DNA of 64,000 nt, from positions 434,001-498,000 of the forward strand of contig JAKSGN010000033.1 in the NCBI GenBank assembly GCA_024180945.1, in the 5' to 3' direction. Position 1 is the first letter of the stretch. Every line of letters begins with the position of its first letter. The stretch comes from Macrophomina tecta. Taxonomy: Eukaryota > Ascomycota > Dothideomycetes > Botryosphaeriales > Botryosphaeriaceae. This document shows positions 37,231-45,851 of the stretch, piece by piece. Below the pieces are notes generated by a model, which did not search any database, was not told where the DNA came from, and saw only the letters and a list, made by a program, of their open reading frames with translations. Position numbers and translations under genes: made by a program.

Positions 37231-38068
37231 ATGGACAGCTCGGAGCTGTTCGGCTTCTTGAGGGTCCGCGAAAGAGTCATGGCAGATGAAGGATCCATTC
37301 TACTGGGGCAAGAATCAACGTGCTGGAACTTGCGTGTATTTAAGGTTGAGCGGTGTAGCTTGGCAGTAGCAGGCACAAGAGGGCGCCCCCCACTCGTAGT
37401 CCTGCTCATCACCAAGAATCTCATGCTTCACCAGCGAAGCTCAACACAGAGATTACAAACGACCCCGAATGTGCCGTCTACAACAGACGAGTTTGTTTTT
37501 AACAACGCGTGAAACTAAATGATTGGTCGAATGTAGTGAATGGGCCCAACTGATCCACGCTGCGTAGTGGATACCAAAGTAGTAGTCCGAGCGTTGCTAA
37601 GCGACTACTATTCTGGATAAGGCGGACGCCCGGGGCAGGTGGGCCGAGCAGAGAGGCGAAGCTTGCCCCAACATCATGTATTGTCCACACTCGACAGCGC
37701 CGCATATCCCTTTCTCACGATGACAGCCCAGGATCCATACTAACTTGTCTATTTTTACCGCTCTACTCGTTCCGCAGGCATAACAAAGCTCTGTACCAAC
37801 TCCCTCATTGGCGGACCTTGCCCGTTCTGTCGTACCCCTGATTCGAGCCGCACCACCCTCCTACCCATCAACTTGTCTATCCCGGCCAAACTATCCTCTC
37901 TTCGCGACTCTGCTGTATCAGGCATTATCCAAGTGCGTACCGGCTCTTCACGCAAGCTCGTGTGCTGAGTACGCTGCATCTCGTGCTCTTCTATCTGGAC
38001 CTTTTCCCCCGCCAAGCCCTGGGCCAGGAAGTCTACATTCAGTACACCATCTCAGAACACTTTATTCG
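37231..38068. other. Spacer before unrecognised gene
   Basis: About 840 bp. The reading frame of the next gene is open upstream to about 37808 but contains no ATG before 38069, so part of this may be 5' untranslated or an unrecognised upstream exon. Confidence 0.4.
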
Positions 38069-39955
38069 ATGTCTCCATTTGAGTCGGTTCCACATATTCA
38101 TGTCCACGCCCGAGAACCGCCGCTTGATCAGGTCGTGAAAGAGCCGGTGTTGATCGGATGGAGCGACCCAACGAACGGACAGTATCAGCACCTGGGATGC
38201 CTACAAAACGCCGGGCAACCAAACAGAGGGAATCTCGTCATGTGGATCGGGCGGGCTGCCACCACCAGCGGGCAGCGTCTTCTCATCAACTTCGGCCTTC
38301 CGTTTAGCACTCGGTCCACGCTGCACAGGTCGAGGAAAGACATGTTCCTAGTCATACCGGCCGAGAGCCTGCGCCTCGACCTTCACCGCGTGGACGCGGG
38401 GAGTCTGCCCGAGGCCACGCTCTCGCAGCTGCGAGATGCTGGCCCCGCCGCCCTGAGGGAAGGTCTTGTGCGGGCACGCTTTTCCCTCGGCAATCCTGCA
38501 TACGTTGTCATGCCGAAGCTCCGAAGGCCGTTGGCGACCCCATTGACCGGTGTCCCTTCCCGACTGATATTATCCATGAGATCGTTGTCCGGCGTTCGCG
38601 AGTTCGACGTGTACTTGTCTCGCGGGACTGTCGAGCTCGAGTTGCAAGTCATCCGCTCTATTCTTCGCCAAAATGATGTTGGGACGCCAGAACTGGATTT
38701 TCACGCCACTTTCAGCGGCGGATTAGGGGGCGGCAAGAACCTGTGGCAGAGTTACCCTTGCGAAGAGAAAGAAAATCTTTCCTGGAACCCGCTCATCGAC
38801 AATGATCCCCCACCGTATGGGAACATGGCTGCGCACGCCGACGCTTGCACGGATCCATGCGCTATCTTAAAAGAGACCAGGTCGCGTCTCTCCAAAAAAC
38901 CTGCACCTGAAAATTTGTCTAGTGGGCGGCTCAGCCGCGTCAGGCCTTCTCCGGACAGTGAGCTTTTGCGGACCGCGGATACAGAAACAAAGAGACCTCT
39001 TGGTATGCAGGGTCATAAGCGTAAGGTCAGCGAAGCCATCTCCGATTACGAAAAGCAACACTTAGGGAAGCGTGACGCGGGCGGAAGCACACAGGAGACA
39101 GGCAAGGGGGGGCCGGCCGCGACCCAAACCATCACCGTAACCCATCGGAGCCCAGCTAGTGCTCAAGCCAGCCGGTACGCCTCTGGCCCAGTGCTGTGCA
39201 GTGATACCATAAAGTCAAACGGCGCGACCGTCAGCGACGCCGAGCGCCACAAAGGGCTTGCAGTGGCCCGTCACCCTACAGCGGCCGATACCACAGCCCC
39301 AGACCCACCGGCCCACAGGACGATGTATCGTAGTCCCGCCCCGAACCCGCTGGCCCCAGCAAAACTGCCCCTGCCAGCACCACCAGCAGATGAAGAATTG
39401 GCCACGCCCGCCCACCTCCGCGCGGCCATCATAGACTGTTTACACGCCCGCGCCGCGCAGTCACTCACCGACCCTTCCCCACTGCACACGCCGCACCCCT
39501 TCCTTGAACTGACCGAGTTTCTCGCCGCCGCGTCCCGCATCGATCCGCACGCGCACGAGACGCACAGTGCGTTGCTGCTGGCCCTCGGCGCCGCAGCGCG
39601 CGAGGGGGACATCCCCAGCTTTGATGCGAACATGCGGCTATGCCAGCAGCGGGTGCTGCGAGACGCGTGGGCGCAGCGGACACGGGGACGGGACGACGTG
39701 CGGGGGGCGGCGGCGGCGGCGGCGGCGGCAGAGGAACTACTGGGCGAGTGCTTCGCGTTGCTGGACTGGCTAAACGGAAGCGTGTGCCGGATCGCGGGCA
39801 CGATGATGATGGGAATGCTGGTGGGCTTGGTGGCGTCGCTGCCGGCACAGGCTCCGGTGACTGCGGGCATGGGTGGTGCGGTGGAGAAGTCCAGGAGGGA
39901 GTGGACGGAGAACTTGGCAAAGGTTAGGGCGGCAGCTTTCTGGGCGTTTGGGTAG
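38069..39955 (+). CDS. Unrecognised 628-residue protein
   Basis: One uninterrupted frame, first ATG at 38069, stop at 39955. I do not recognise a family. The N-terminal half (about residues 1-250) looks folded, with alternating hydrophobic segments (LIGWSDPTNGQYQHLG, LVMWIGRAATTSGQRLLINF, FDVYLSRGTVELELQV). The middle (about 270-480) is Pro/Ser/Thr-rich and probably disordered, with a basic HKRKVSEA patch that could be a nuclear signal. The C-terminal part is Ala-rich and helical, with an uninterrupted alanine run near 550 encoded by GCG-type triplets. No membrane segments or signal peptide are obvious. Length and coherence make it a likely real gene; the start could lie further upstream if an exon is missed. 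Confidence 0.6.
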   Translation: MSPFESVPHIHVHAREPPLDQVVKEPVLIGWSDPTNGQYQHLGCLQNAGQPNRGNLVMWIGRAATTSGQRLLINFGLPFSTRSTLHRSRKDMFLVIPAESLRLDLHRVDAGSLPEATLSQLRDAGPAALREGLVRARFSLGNPAYVVMPKLRRPLATPLTGVPSRLILSMRSLSGVREFDVYLSRGTVELELQVIRSILRQNDVGTPELDFHATFSGGLGGGKNLWQSYPCEEKENLSWNPLIDNDPPPYGNMAAHADACTDPCAILKETRSRLSKKPAPENLSSGRLSRVRPSPDSELLRTADTETKRPLGMQGHKRKVSEAISDYEKQHLGKRDAGGSTQETGKGGPAATQTITVTHRSPASAQASRYASGPVLCSDTIKSNGATVSDAERHKGLAVARHPTAADTTAPDPPAHRTMYRSPAPNPLAPAKLPLPAPPADEELATPAHLRAAIIDCLHARAAQSLTDPSPLHTPHPFLELTEFLAAASRIDPHAHETHSALLLALGAAAREGDIPSFDANMRLCQQRVLRDAWAQRTRGRDDVRGAAAAAAAAEELLGECFALLDWLNGSVCRIAGTMMMGMLVGLVASLPAQAPVTAGMGGAVEKSRREWTENLAKVRAAAFWAFG

Positions 39956-40772
39956 GCTAGCGCTCTTAAGTTCTTTCACGAGGGAGTATTACTGAGCGCT
40001 ACTATTCCTCCCACTCCTGCTTACTAGCGCAGCAATTTTGGCTTTCTCTACCGTTACGGCTGCTACAACTACTCTGTCTACTCCTACTACTCCGCCTGCT
40101 ATTACTGCACCGGCTACCGCTACGACTTTAGCTAATACTAGTCCTCTATATATAATGATTAAGTTCGTTTAAGTTAGCTCTGCTCACCCAAACCCATCAC
40201 CTACAATCGTATTGAGAAAGTAATCATGGCTTTGCAACCCCGACTGAAACCCGACACACTCGCCGCGCTGTAACAGTTACGGGAGTATTCTACCGCTAGC
40301 CCAGGTGAACCACCAGCGGGCCCCAGCGGCTAACTCTGACAGTCGGTGCCAGGGCCTAACGATGATAGCTAATGTAAGTGTTTCTTAGGGTCTCTCTAAG
40401 AAAATAAGATCGGCAGAATGGTAAGCACGGCCTGCCACGGAGTGTGGAGAGGGACTGTCCGTAGCCGAACTTCTTACATGATCATACAAACATTGGCACT
40501 CCGTTCCCGTGGCCCATCGTTCCTGAATAATGAAAATCTGTATCCATAATCTATTCAGGGCCTCCTGCATGTTATGGAGGCCGATGCACGGGAAGCCTCG
40601 AGCCTCGCATATGAAGCACCTCGGCGCATAGCGCAACACCATGGCGTGGCACAATAATTACGTACAATGACAGACACCTAGTGAAGCGATGACTTGTATG
40701 CTGTGCTATACGAGGATGATACCACGCCCTGCTGGGTTGCAGAGCGAGCAGGCAAGCGACATTTATTGCTCC
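39956..40772. other. Gene-free spacer
   Basis: About 800 bp. The first part (40060-40170) is a low-complexity stretch of CTAC/TACTAC-like triplets. No gene or transposon protein was recognised. Confidence 0.4.
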
Positions 40773-41921
40773 TCACGCCTCCCCATTCGGTGCCAAAAGC
40801 ACATCACCACCCCAGCCCGCGTCCTTCTCCGCCAAATCCAACGCTTCCTCTATCCTCTCCAGCCCAAATACCCCCCGAGAGCTTAAACCTACCCTATCTC
40901 CCGGTGTTATGTTTCCGTTCTCGACCATGCGTATAGACTTCTCGATCTGCGCCCGATCATACCCCATCTGGCCCCTTACTACAAGACTCTTGAAGACGAC
41001 GGTGCGGTAATCAATCGCGATATCAGTGAAAATGCCACCTTCGAGCACAGCCTGGCCTCCACGCTTGAGCGCGTTGATGCCGGCTGTGATGTGAGGTGCT
41101 GTTGTCGGCCCCGAGGCGGCAGGAGGCGAGAAGTCGACGAACACATCAGCCCCTTTGCCTCCCGTCGAGGCGAGCAACGAGGCGGTATCCTTTTCCACAT
41201 CGCCGGTTAGCTGCACCAATGCCAGGCGCGCCTTTGCGCCGGGAAGTTGATACAGCTTCTCCAACTTCTCCCTGCTCCGGGCCGCAGCAACGACTTTCGC
41301 ACCCATGGCCAATCCCGCGAGGACCGCGCCGCCGGAGAACTTGCCCGTAGCAGGCGCAACGATAACAGTACTCGCTGGCCCGACGGCTGAGGCCTCAAGG
41401 CCTCCAAACCCAACGAGGTGCGAGTGCAGCATTGCCAGATCCTTGAAATGGTAGCCCAGACCACCTGCGTCCCTACTCTGAAAGAGCGAGTCCGGTAGGG
41501 CGAAGCAGCTCTCCAGTGGCACAAGCGCATTCTCGGCGTAGCACCCGTTGCGCCAAACGTCATGGCTAAGCTTCTTGGCGCCGGGCGTGGAGCCCTCAAC
41601 GAGAGCGAGCAGGACCTGGGTGTCTGGATCGTCGCGCGCGGTAATCGTCGAGTCCACCCACACAACATCTCCGGCCTTGAGTGACGTCGCATCAAGCCCG
41701 ACGGCCTCGATGCGGCCAATGGCTGCGGTGCCGGGCGTGTATGGGAACTTGCTTGGGTATGGCGGTTTACCGGAGAAGATCTCGCGAGAATAGGACAGGA
41801 GGCCCGTGTACAGGATTCTGACGAGTGCCGAACCCATGGCGACGCTGGGCCTGGGCACAGTTTTGACCTTTGGGGGTGCGCCAGGAGACTCCAGCGACGA
41901 AAATACCAAATCCACCCTCAT
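40773..41921 (-). CDS. MDR (zinc-type alcohol dehydrogenase-like) oxidoreductase with transposon-supplied start
   Basis: Frame of 382 codons from ATG 41921 to the stop at 40773. The protein has the MDR fold: FPYTPGTAAIGRIEAVG in place of the usual GHE zinc motif, a nucleotide-binding stretch ATGKFSGGAVLAGLAMGA, and AVLEGGIF. The catalytic zinc Cys/His set is not evident, so it resembles the non-zinc, quinone/enoyl-reductase side of the family. The first nine codons (41921-41896) are not native: they are the terminal inverted repeat of the Mutator-like element at 41896-45542. The native start is on the other side of the element at 45574, and bases 45574-45543 followed by 41886-40773 make an uninterrupted frame of 382 codons including stop. 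The remaining gene may be expressed from the element end or may be dead. Confidence 0.8.
   Translation of the reverse strand: MRVDLVFSSLESPGAPPKVKTVPRPSVAMGSALVRILYTGLLSYSREIFSGKPPYPSKFPYTPGTAAIGRIEAVGLDATSLKAGDVVWVDSTITARDDPDTQVLLALVEGSTPGAKKLSHDVWRNGCYAENALVPLESCFALPDSLFQSRDAGGLGYHFKDLAMLHSHLVGFGGLEASAVGPASTVIVAPATGKFSGGAVLAGLAMGAKVVAAARSREKLEKLYQLPGAKARLALVQLTGDVEKDTASLLASTGGKGADVFVDFSPPAASGPTTAPHITAGINALKRGGQAVLEGGIFTDIAIDYRTVVFKSLVVRGQMGYDRAQIEKSIRMVENGNITPGDRVGLSSRGVFGLERIEEALDLAEKDAGWGGDVLLAPNGEA
41887..41895. repeat. 9-bp target site duplication, left copy
   Basis: GACTCCAGC directly outside the left terminal repeat; an identical copy flanks the right terminal repeat at 45543-45551. 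Nine base pairs is the usual duplication size for Mutator-like elements. Confidence 0.85.
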
Positions 41922-41972
41922 TCAGGCCGAAAACGCACAAACCACCCTATCGGACACAATCCACCTCTTGCA
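41896..41972 (+). repeat. MULE left terminal inverted repeat
   Basis: Begins GACGAAAATACCAAATCC. Read outward (minus strand) it contains an ATG at 41921 that is in frame with the interrupted MDR gene. Similarity to the right repeat fades after about 77 bp. Confidence 0.88.
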
Positions 41973-42069
41973 AGGGTGTTTCGCAGGCAAATGCTGGTCG
42001 GTTTTGTCTTCCGAAGGGGCCGGTGTAAAGGTTCGTTGTTACCTATCCCTATTGGGCGATTTATATATT

Positions 42070-42090
42070 ATTTATTTATTTATTTATTTA
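42070..42090. repeat. (ATTT)n microsatellite
   Basis: Five or so ATTT units inside the MULE 5' non-coding part. Confidence 0.7.
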
Positions 42091-42302
42091 GTTTAACGTC
42101 CTTCTTGAGTCAGAGACTATCAAAGACGGGCTTTAGAAGCCGTTTCTAGTTATACATTTTCTAGAGGCTCCTTGTAAAAGAAGCATTCTAGGAGAGCACA
42201 AGGAATAGTAGACTTAAAAGCCAAACGAGAGGCAGGCCTCTAAGATTTATATATTAGCTTTGGTGTTGAGTTTTTAATGTAACTTACTCCTCACTGCCGT
42301 TG

Positions 42303-42344
42303 CCTCCTCCTCCTCCTCCTCCTCCTCCTCCTCCTCCTCCTCCT
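42303..42344. repeat. (CCT)n microsatellite
   Basis: Uninterrupted CCT repeats, about 14 units, in the leader about 70 bp upstream of the MULE transposase ATG. Confidence 0.85.
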
Positions 42345-42414
42345 TACGCCTCTCAGAGCCGTTCAAGCCTTCAGAGCCTTTTAAGCCTTCAAATTCGTTA
42401 CCGCTTTTATCACA

Positions 42415-45291
42415 ATGTTGCCTGCAGTCGGTGTTGTATATGACTCCATCAAGGAGGCCGCAACAGCTATTAAACGAGCCTCCGGAGCCGCCGGCTCATC
42501 GTTCAAGCCGTCCCCTAATAATAACACTAATCGGTGGCGTGCGCGCTGCAAGGACGGTTGCGCCTTCTACATTAGTATACGCCGTCGGGCTGACGGCCTC
42601 TGCCATGTTGTTGAGGCGAAGGAGCATACGTGTAGCCCGCTGGCTAATACTAATAACTCCAAGCATGCGGTAAGCCGTGAGGTGTTGGCTACAGTACTTA
42701 CTCCGTATATGAAAGGCCGTCCTACTGCATCGACTGCGGAGGCTCGCAACTACCTCTTTACTCAGCGAGGCGTCATGCCAACGTATAAGCAAGCCCGGAG
42801 GGCCATGGAGGAGGTGCAGGGTGTATTATCACTAGATGAGCTAAGGAGCTTCCGTCTCATGGAGTCGTTCCTTGCTGAAGCCGAGTTTCCAGACAGTCGC
42901 ACTCGTAATGCGTATACGAGCCTCAACACTATAAGCGGTATACACGGCCGTCAATTTAAGTCCTGTTTCTTAGCGCCTCTTGCGTGCATGGAGGCGCTGC
43001 CGTTCACCATACCGGTAATCTTTCTGGACTCTACATGGCTCAAATGTCAGCATAGCTCGTTGCACCTCTTCATGGCCGTTGTCAAGGACGCAAACAACGA
43101 AACCTTACCTATCGCTTGGGGGTTATACCCGGGCGAAGATGACGTTAGCTGGGCATCCTTTTGCACCGACTTAGCTAGGGCAGCAAGGTTTAATGAAGCT
43201 ACTAGTAAGTATCTAGGCACTAGGAATTCTCCGTTAGCTCTAATAAATTTACTAGTAAATCGTCGGGATTATACCAAATTTTCCGTTGTCTCTGATCGCA
43301 ACGCTGCCCTTATTAACGCCGTTAGAGACGTCCTCCACCTTCACCACTTCTACTGTATTAATCATATGGCTCGTAACGTTCATAAGAAGTTTAGCGCGTT
43401 AGCTGCAAAGCACTTTCGACGGGCTGCCTATGCAGCGAAGGAGGCGGCCTTTTCTCATCATATAAGGAGCCTTCGAGAGGTGAACAGCGACGCCGAAACT
43501 TACGTATCAAATATAACTCTCAGCCACTGGGCAAGGTGTGCGCAGCCAGCAGGCCTCCGGCGCTACAACAATATGACGAATAATCCAGTGGAGTCGATGA
43601 ATAAGCAGATTGATGATGCGCGTCATCAGCAGCCGCTCAAGGCACTAGAATGGATATATGACTTAGTACAGGCGCGCTTCTTTAAGCGGCGTACGGCTGC
43701 ACACCCTAACGCCTTTGGACTTACTACATACGCGGCGCGCAAGCTAGAGGAGCATACGGCTATTGCGCAGCAAATGAAAGCGACGCCCGCTAACGAGATT
43801 GACGGCTCCGGCAAGGTTATTGTGTCTCTAGATGAGGGAGAGGTTCACTATAAGGTGGCGTTAGCAGACAACCGCTGTAACTGCATGGATTGGCTGGACG
43901 AAGGACTCCCTTGTGAACACGCCTGCGCGCTGGCCTTGCGCATGAAGAGACGGCCTGAACACCTCTGGATTAGCGATATGTGGAAGCTTAAGACGCAGAG
44001 AGAGGCGTACCGACTATCGTTAAAGCCGCTAGAGCTGGATTACTTAGTGGAGGGTGAACTCTTGCCACCAAATATTAGAAGCCGCTCCGGACGTCAGCAA
44101 ACGAAGCGTAAGGAAGCGCCAAAAGGACCTGCCAGGCCTGTTAGGACGTACCGCTGCTCAATTTGCGGCTTCAGCGGTCATGGCAAGCTGCGCTGCCGTC
44201 GGAATCCTGAGCCATTTGGGCCGTATATTGGTGGAGTAGGTGTTGATGAAGAAGCGGAGGCGGCCGTAATACAAGCAGAGACAGCAGAGAGGCCAGGCAG
44301 CAGCCAAAATAGGCCTAGCAGCACCCATAATAGGCCTAGCGGAGGGACCGATAAGACTGATAAGACACCTGGGCGAAAATATCAACCTCGTTGCGCACTT
44401 CCAAGCCTTAGCACCGTCAACGTACAAGGCCATGAACCACCAAGCGACGGCTCCAGCTCACCCGGCGATGTAAGCCCTATTGAAATCAGCCCCGAAAGCG
44501 ACTCTAGCGACTCTAGTAGCTCTAGCGATGACGTTGTGCCGCCGTCAGCACTTGCGGAAACCAACACCCACCGTACTCCTCTACCAAGAACGCCCCTGGA
44601 GGACGTTCTAAGCCGTACATGGACTTCACCGCCACTCCGCATACCTTCTACACCTATACTAGGCTACACAGGACCAATTGAATGGCCTAAGCTTGGCTCA
44701 CCATCAGAAACAACATGGGGAGTAATAGCTAAGCGCGCCCGGGCTGTTCTTCAGAGCCTAGAGGTTGAGTTAAGTAAGGCGAAGGAGACGCTCTTTACCG
44801 CCCAGCTAGCTAATCCGCAGGCCAATAAAACGGTGTGGCGTAAGGAGAGTGATGTGCGCTTCCTCAAGTCAAGGATTGAAACGCAAAGACGCCGTATTAC
44901 CAACTTTAAATGCGAGGCTGAATTACAGCCTTATAAAGACCGTCATCTAGAGGTTATAAGGCGTGGGAGAGTAGTGCAACACCGCGATATGTACGAGCGA
45001 CGGTGGCGGCCTCTTCTTCAATATCAACACCAGCAGGGCCAAGAGTACGTTATTCAGCAGCAGCAGCAGTGGGCCCGGTTACTCCTTCAATCGCCTTCTA
45101 ATTCACCTCTCTCATCGGCACGTTCAATCGCAACTCCGTCGCCTCCACCACTGCTACTTACAATGCCAATACGGCTTACTCGCAAGCGCCCGCTAGAGCT
45201 GCCTATTCGACTCTCGCCTCGCAAGCAACAACGTGTTAATAGCTATAACGAGGTTTATATGAGTAGGAAGCAATTAGGCTGGAGGCAATAG
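42415..45291 (+). CDS. MULE transposase with SWIM and CCHC zinc fingers
   Basis: Single exon of 958 residues. The N-terminal region (about 1-110) looks like the FAR1/WRKY-GCM1-type DNA-binding fold, with RWRARCKDGCAFYI and a terminal HTC. The MULE catalytic core follows: VIFLDSTWLKCQHSSLHLF (first Asp), VVKDANNETLPIAWGL, SDRNAALINAVRDVL (second Asp), HFYCINHMARNV, and a later acidic residue in the NNPVESMNKQI region. The SWIM finger reads CNCMDWLDEGLPCEHAC. A zinc knuckle CSICGFSGHGKLRC follows at about residue 581. The C-terminal 350 residues are Ser/Pro-rich, then Gln- and Arg-rich. There are no stops or frameshifts. It mediates cut-and-paste transposition in the nucleus. Confidence 0.93.
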   Translation: MLPAVGVVYDSIKEAATAIKRASGAAGSSFKPSPNNNTNRWRARCKDGCAFYISIRRRADGLCHVVEAKEHTCSPLANTNNSKHAVSREVLATVLTPYMKGRPTASTAEARNYLFTQRGVMPTYKQARRAMEEVQGVLSLDELRSFRLMESFLAEAEFPDSRTRNAYTSLNTISGIHGRQFKSCFLAPLACMEALPFTIPVIFLDSTWLKCQHSSLHLFMAVVKDANNETLPIAWGLYPGEDDVSWASFCTDLARAARFNEATSKYLGTRNSPLALINLLVNRRDYTKFSVVSDRNAALINAVRDVLHLHHFYCINHMARNVHKKFSALAAKHFRRAAYAAKEAAFSHHIRSLREVNSDAETYVSNITLSHWARCAQPAGLRRYNNMTNNPVESMNKQIDDARHQQPLKALEWIYDLVQARFFKRRTAAHPNAFGLTTYAARKLEEHTAIAQQMKATPANEIDGSGKVIVSLDEGEVHYKVALADNRCNCMDWLDEGLPCEHACALALRMKRRPEHLWISDMWKLKTQREAYRLSLKPLELDYLVEGELLPPNIRSRSGRQQTKRKEAPKGPARPVRTYRCSICGFSGHGKLRCRRNPEPFGPYIGGVGVDEEAEAAVIQAETAERPGSSQNRPSSTHNRPSGGTDKTDKTPGRKYQPRCALPSLSTVNVQGHEPPSDGSSSPGDVSPIEISPESDSSDSSSSSDDVVPPSALAETNTHRTPLPRTPLEDVLSRTWTSPPLRIPSTPILGYTGPIEWPKLGSPSETTWGVIAKRARAVLQSLEVELSKAKETLFTAQLANPQANKTVWRKESDVRFLKSRIETQRRRITNFKCEAELQPYKDRHLEVIRRGRVVQHRDMYERRWRPLLQYQHQQGQEYVIQQQQQWARLLLQSPSNSPLSSARSIATPSPPPLLLTMPIRLTRKRPLELPIRLSPRKQQRVNSYNEVYMSRKQLGWRQ

Positions 45292-45323
45292 AGGTAGGGG
45301 TTATATAATACGTGTTTAATGGA

Positions 45324-45393
45324 GTTACTGCTGTTCAACACCATGCCAAGTAATATGAGCGTGTTACTGCTGTTTAACACCACGCTAAGTAAT
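45324..45393. repeat. Imperfect tandem repeat in MULE 3' region
   Basis: Two units of about 31 bp beginning GTTACTGCTGTT (45324-45354 and 45363-45393), differing by three transitions, spaced 8 bp apart, between the transposase stop and the right terminal repeat. It could be a subterminal protein-binding array (inference). Confidence 0.6.
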
Positions 45394-45465
45394 TACCTAA
45401 CATGCAGACCCCGGCGGCTTTCAGAGCGGTAAGGATTAGGCCAGGAACCCCCTGTGAATATACCC

Positions 45466-45542
45466 TGCAAGAGGTGGATTGTGTCCGATAGGGTGGTTTA
45501 TGCGTTTTCGGCCTGAATGAGGGTGGATTTAGTATTTTCGTC
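45466..45542 (-). repeat. MULE right terminal inverted repeat
   Basis: Inverted copy of 41896-41972 with two differences. It too carries an outward-facing ATG, reading to the right on the plus strand. Confidence 0.88.
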
Positions 45543-45574
45543 GACTCCAGCACGATGGCTTTGTACGTCGACAT
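45543..45574 (-). pseudogene. Displaced native 5' end of MDR gene
   Basis: Thirty-two bases, ATG at 45574, encoding MSTYKAIVLE plus two bases of the next codon. The first nine bases on the element side are the right copy of the target duplication. Joined across the insertion to 41886 the frame continues exactly, and the combined N-terminus (MSTYKAIVLESPGAPPKVKT) is a typical MDR start. This fragment is now cut off from the rest of the gene. Confidence 0.85.
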
Positions 45575-45851
45575 TCTGAGCTTGTTTAGAAGCAGGTGGG
45601 CTGTTGTAGCTGAGCTGCCCGGCAAGTTGATGCAATGAGGAAAATGCGGCTCGTTTTCAATGATCGAAGTAGTGAGGACTTGAGAATGAAGCACCCTTCT
45701 TGCTCACTCATGGTGTTTTATACTCATCATATGTTGGGACCAATTCCATGGCGCAAGATCCGCGGCCTCCGGATTCGACTTCGGCTAACTGAAGAGCAAA
45801 AGGTACGTGGGTCCGTTCATTGTCAATGCCAGAATTGTGGAGTGGACGTGA

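Larger units (their letters stand above)
41896..45542 (+). mobile_element. Mutator-like DNA transposon (MULE), apparently intact
   Basis: A 3647-bp element bounded by 77-bp terminal inverted repeats (41896-41972 and 45466-45542) that differ at only two positions, flanked by the identical 9-bp duplication GACTCCAGC. It carries one long transposase gene with no stops. The insertion lies within the coding sequence of the minus-strand MDR gene. Both terminal-repeat differences are C-to-T in a CpA context (element-end orientation), compatible with a single light RIP exposure or chance. Duplication length, repeat structure and transposase family agree, so the identification is firm. Confidence 0.92.

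Noticed and set aside
42415..45291. MULE transposase as a host FAR1-like regulator
   Set aside because: Terminal inverted repeats and target duplication show it is part of a mobile element.
45466..45545. Initially read as a duplicated 5' end of the MDR gene in inverted orientation
   Set aside because: Flanking 9-bp duplications and the in-frame native start at 45574 show that these are transposon terminal repeats, not a gene duplication.
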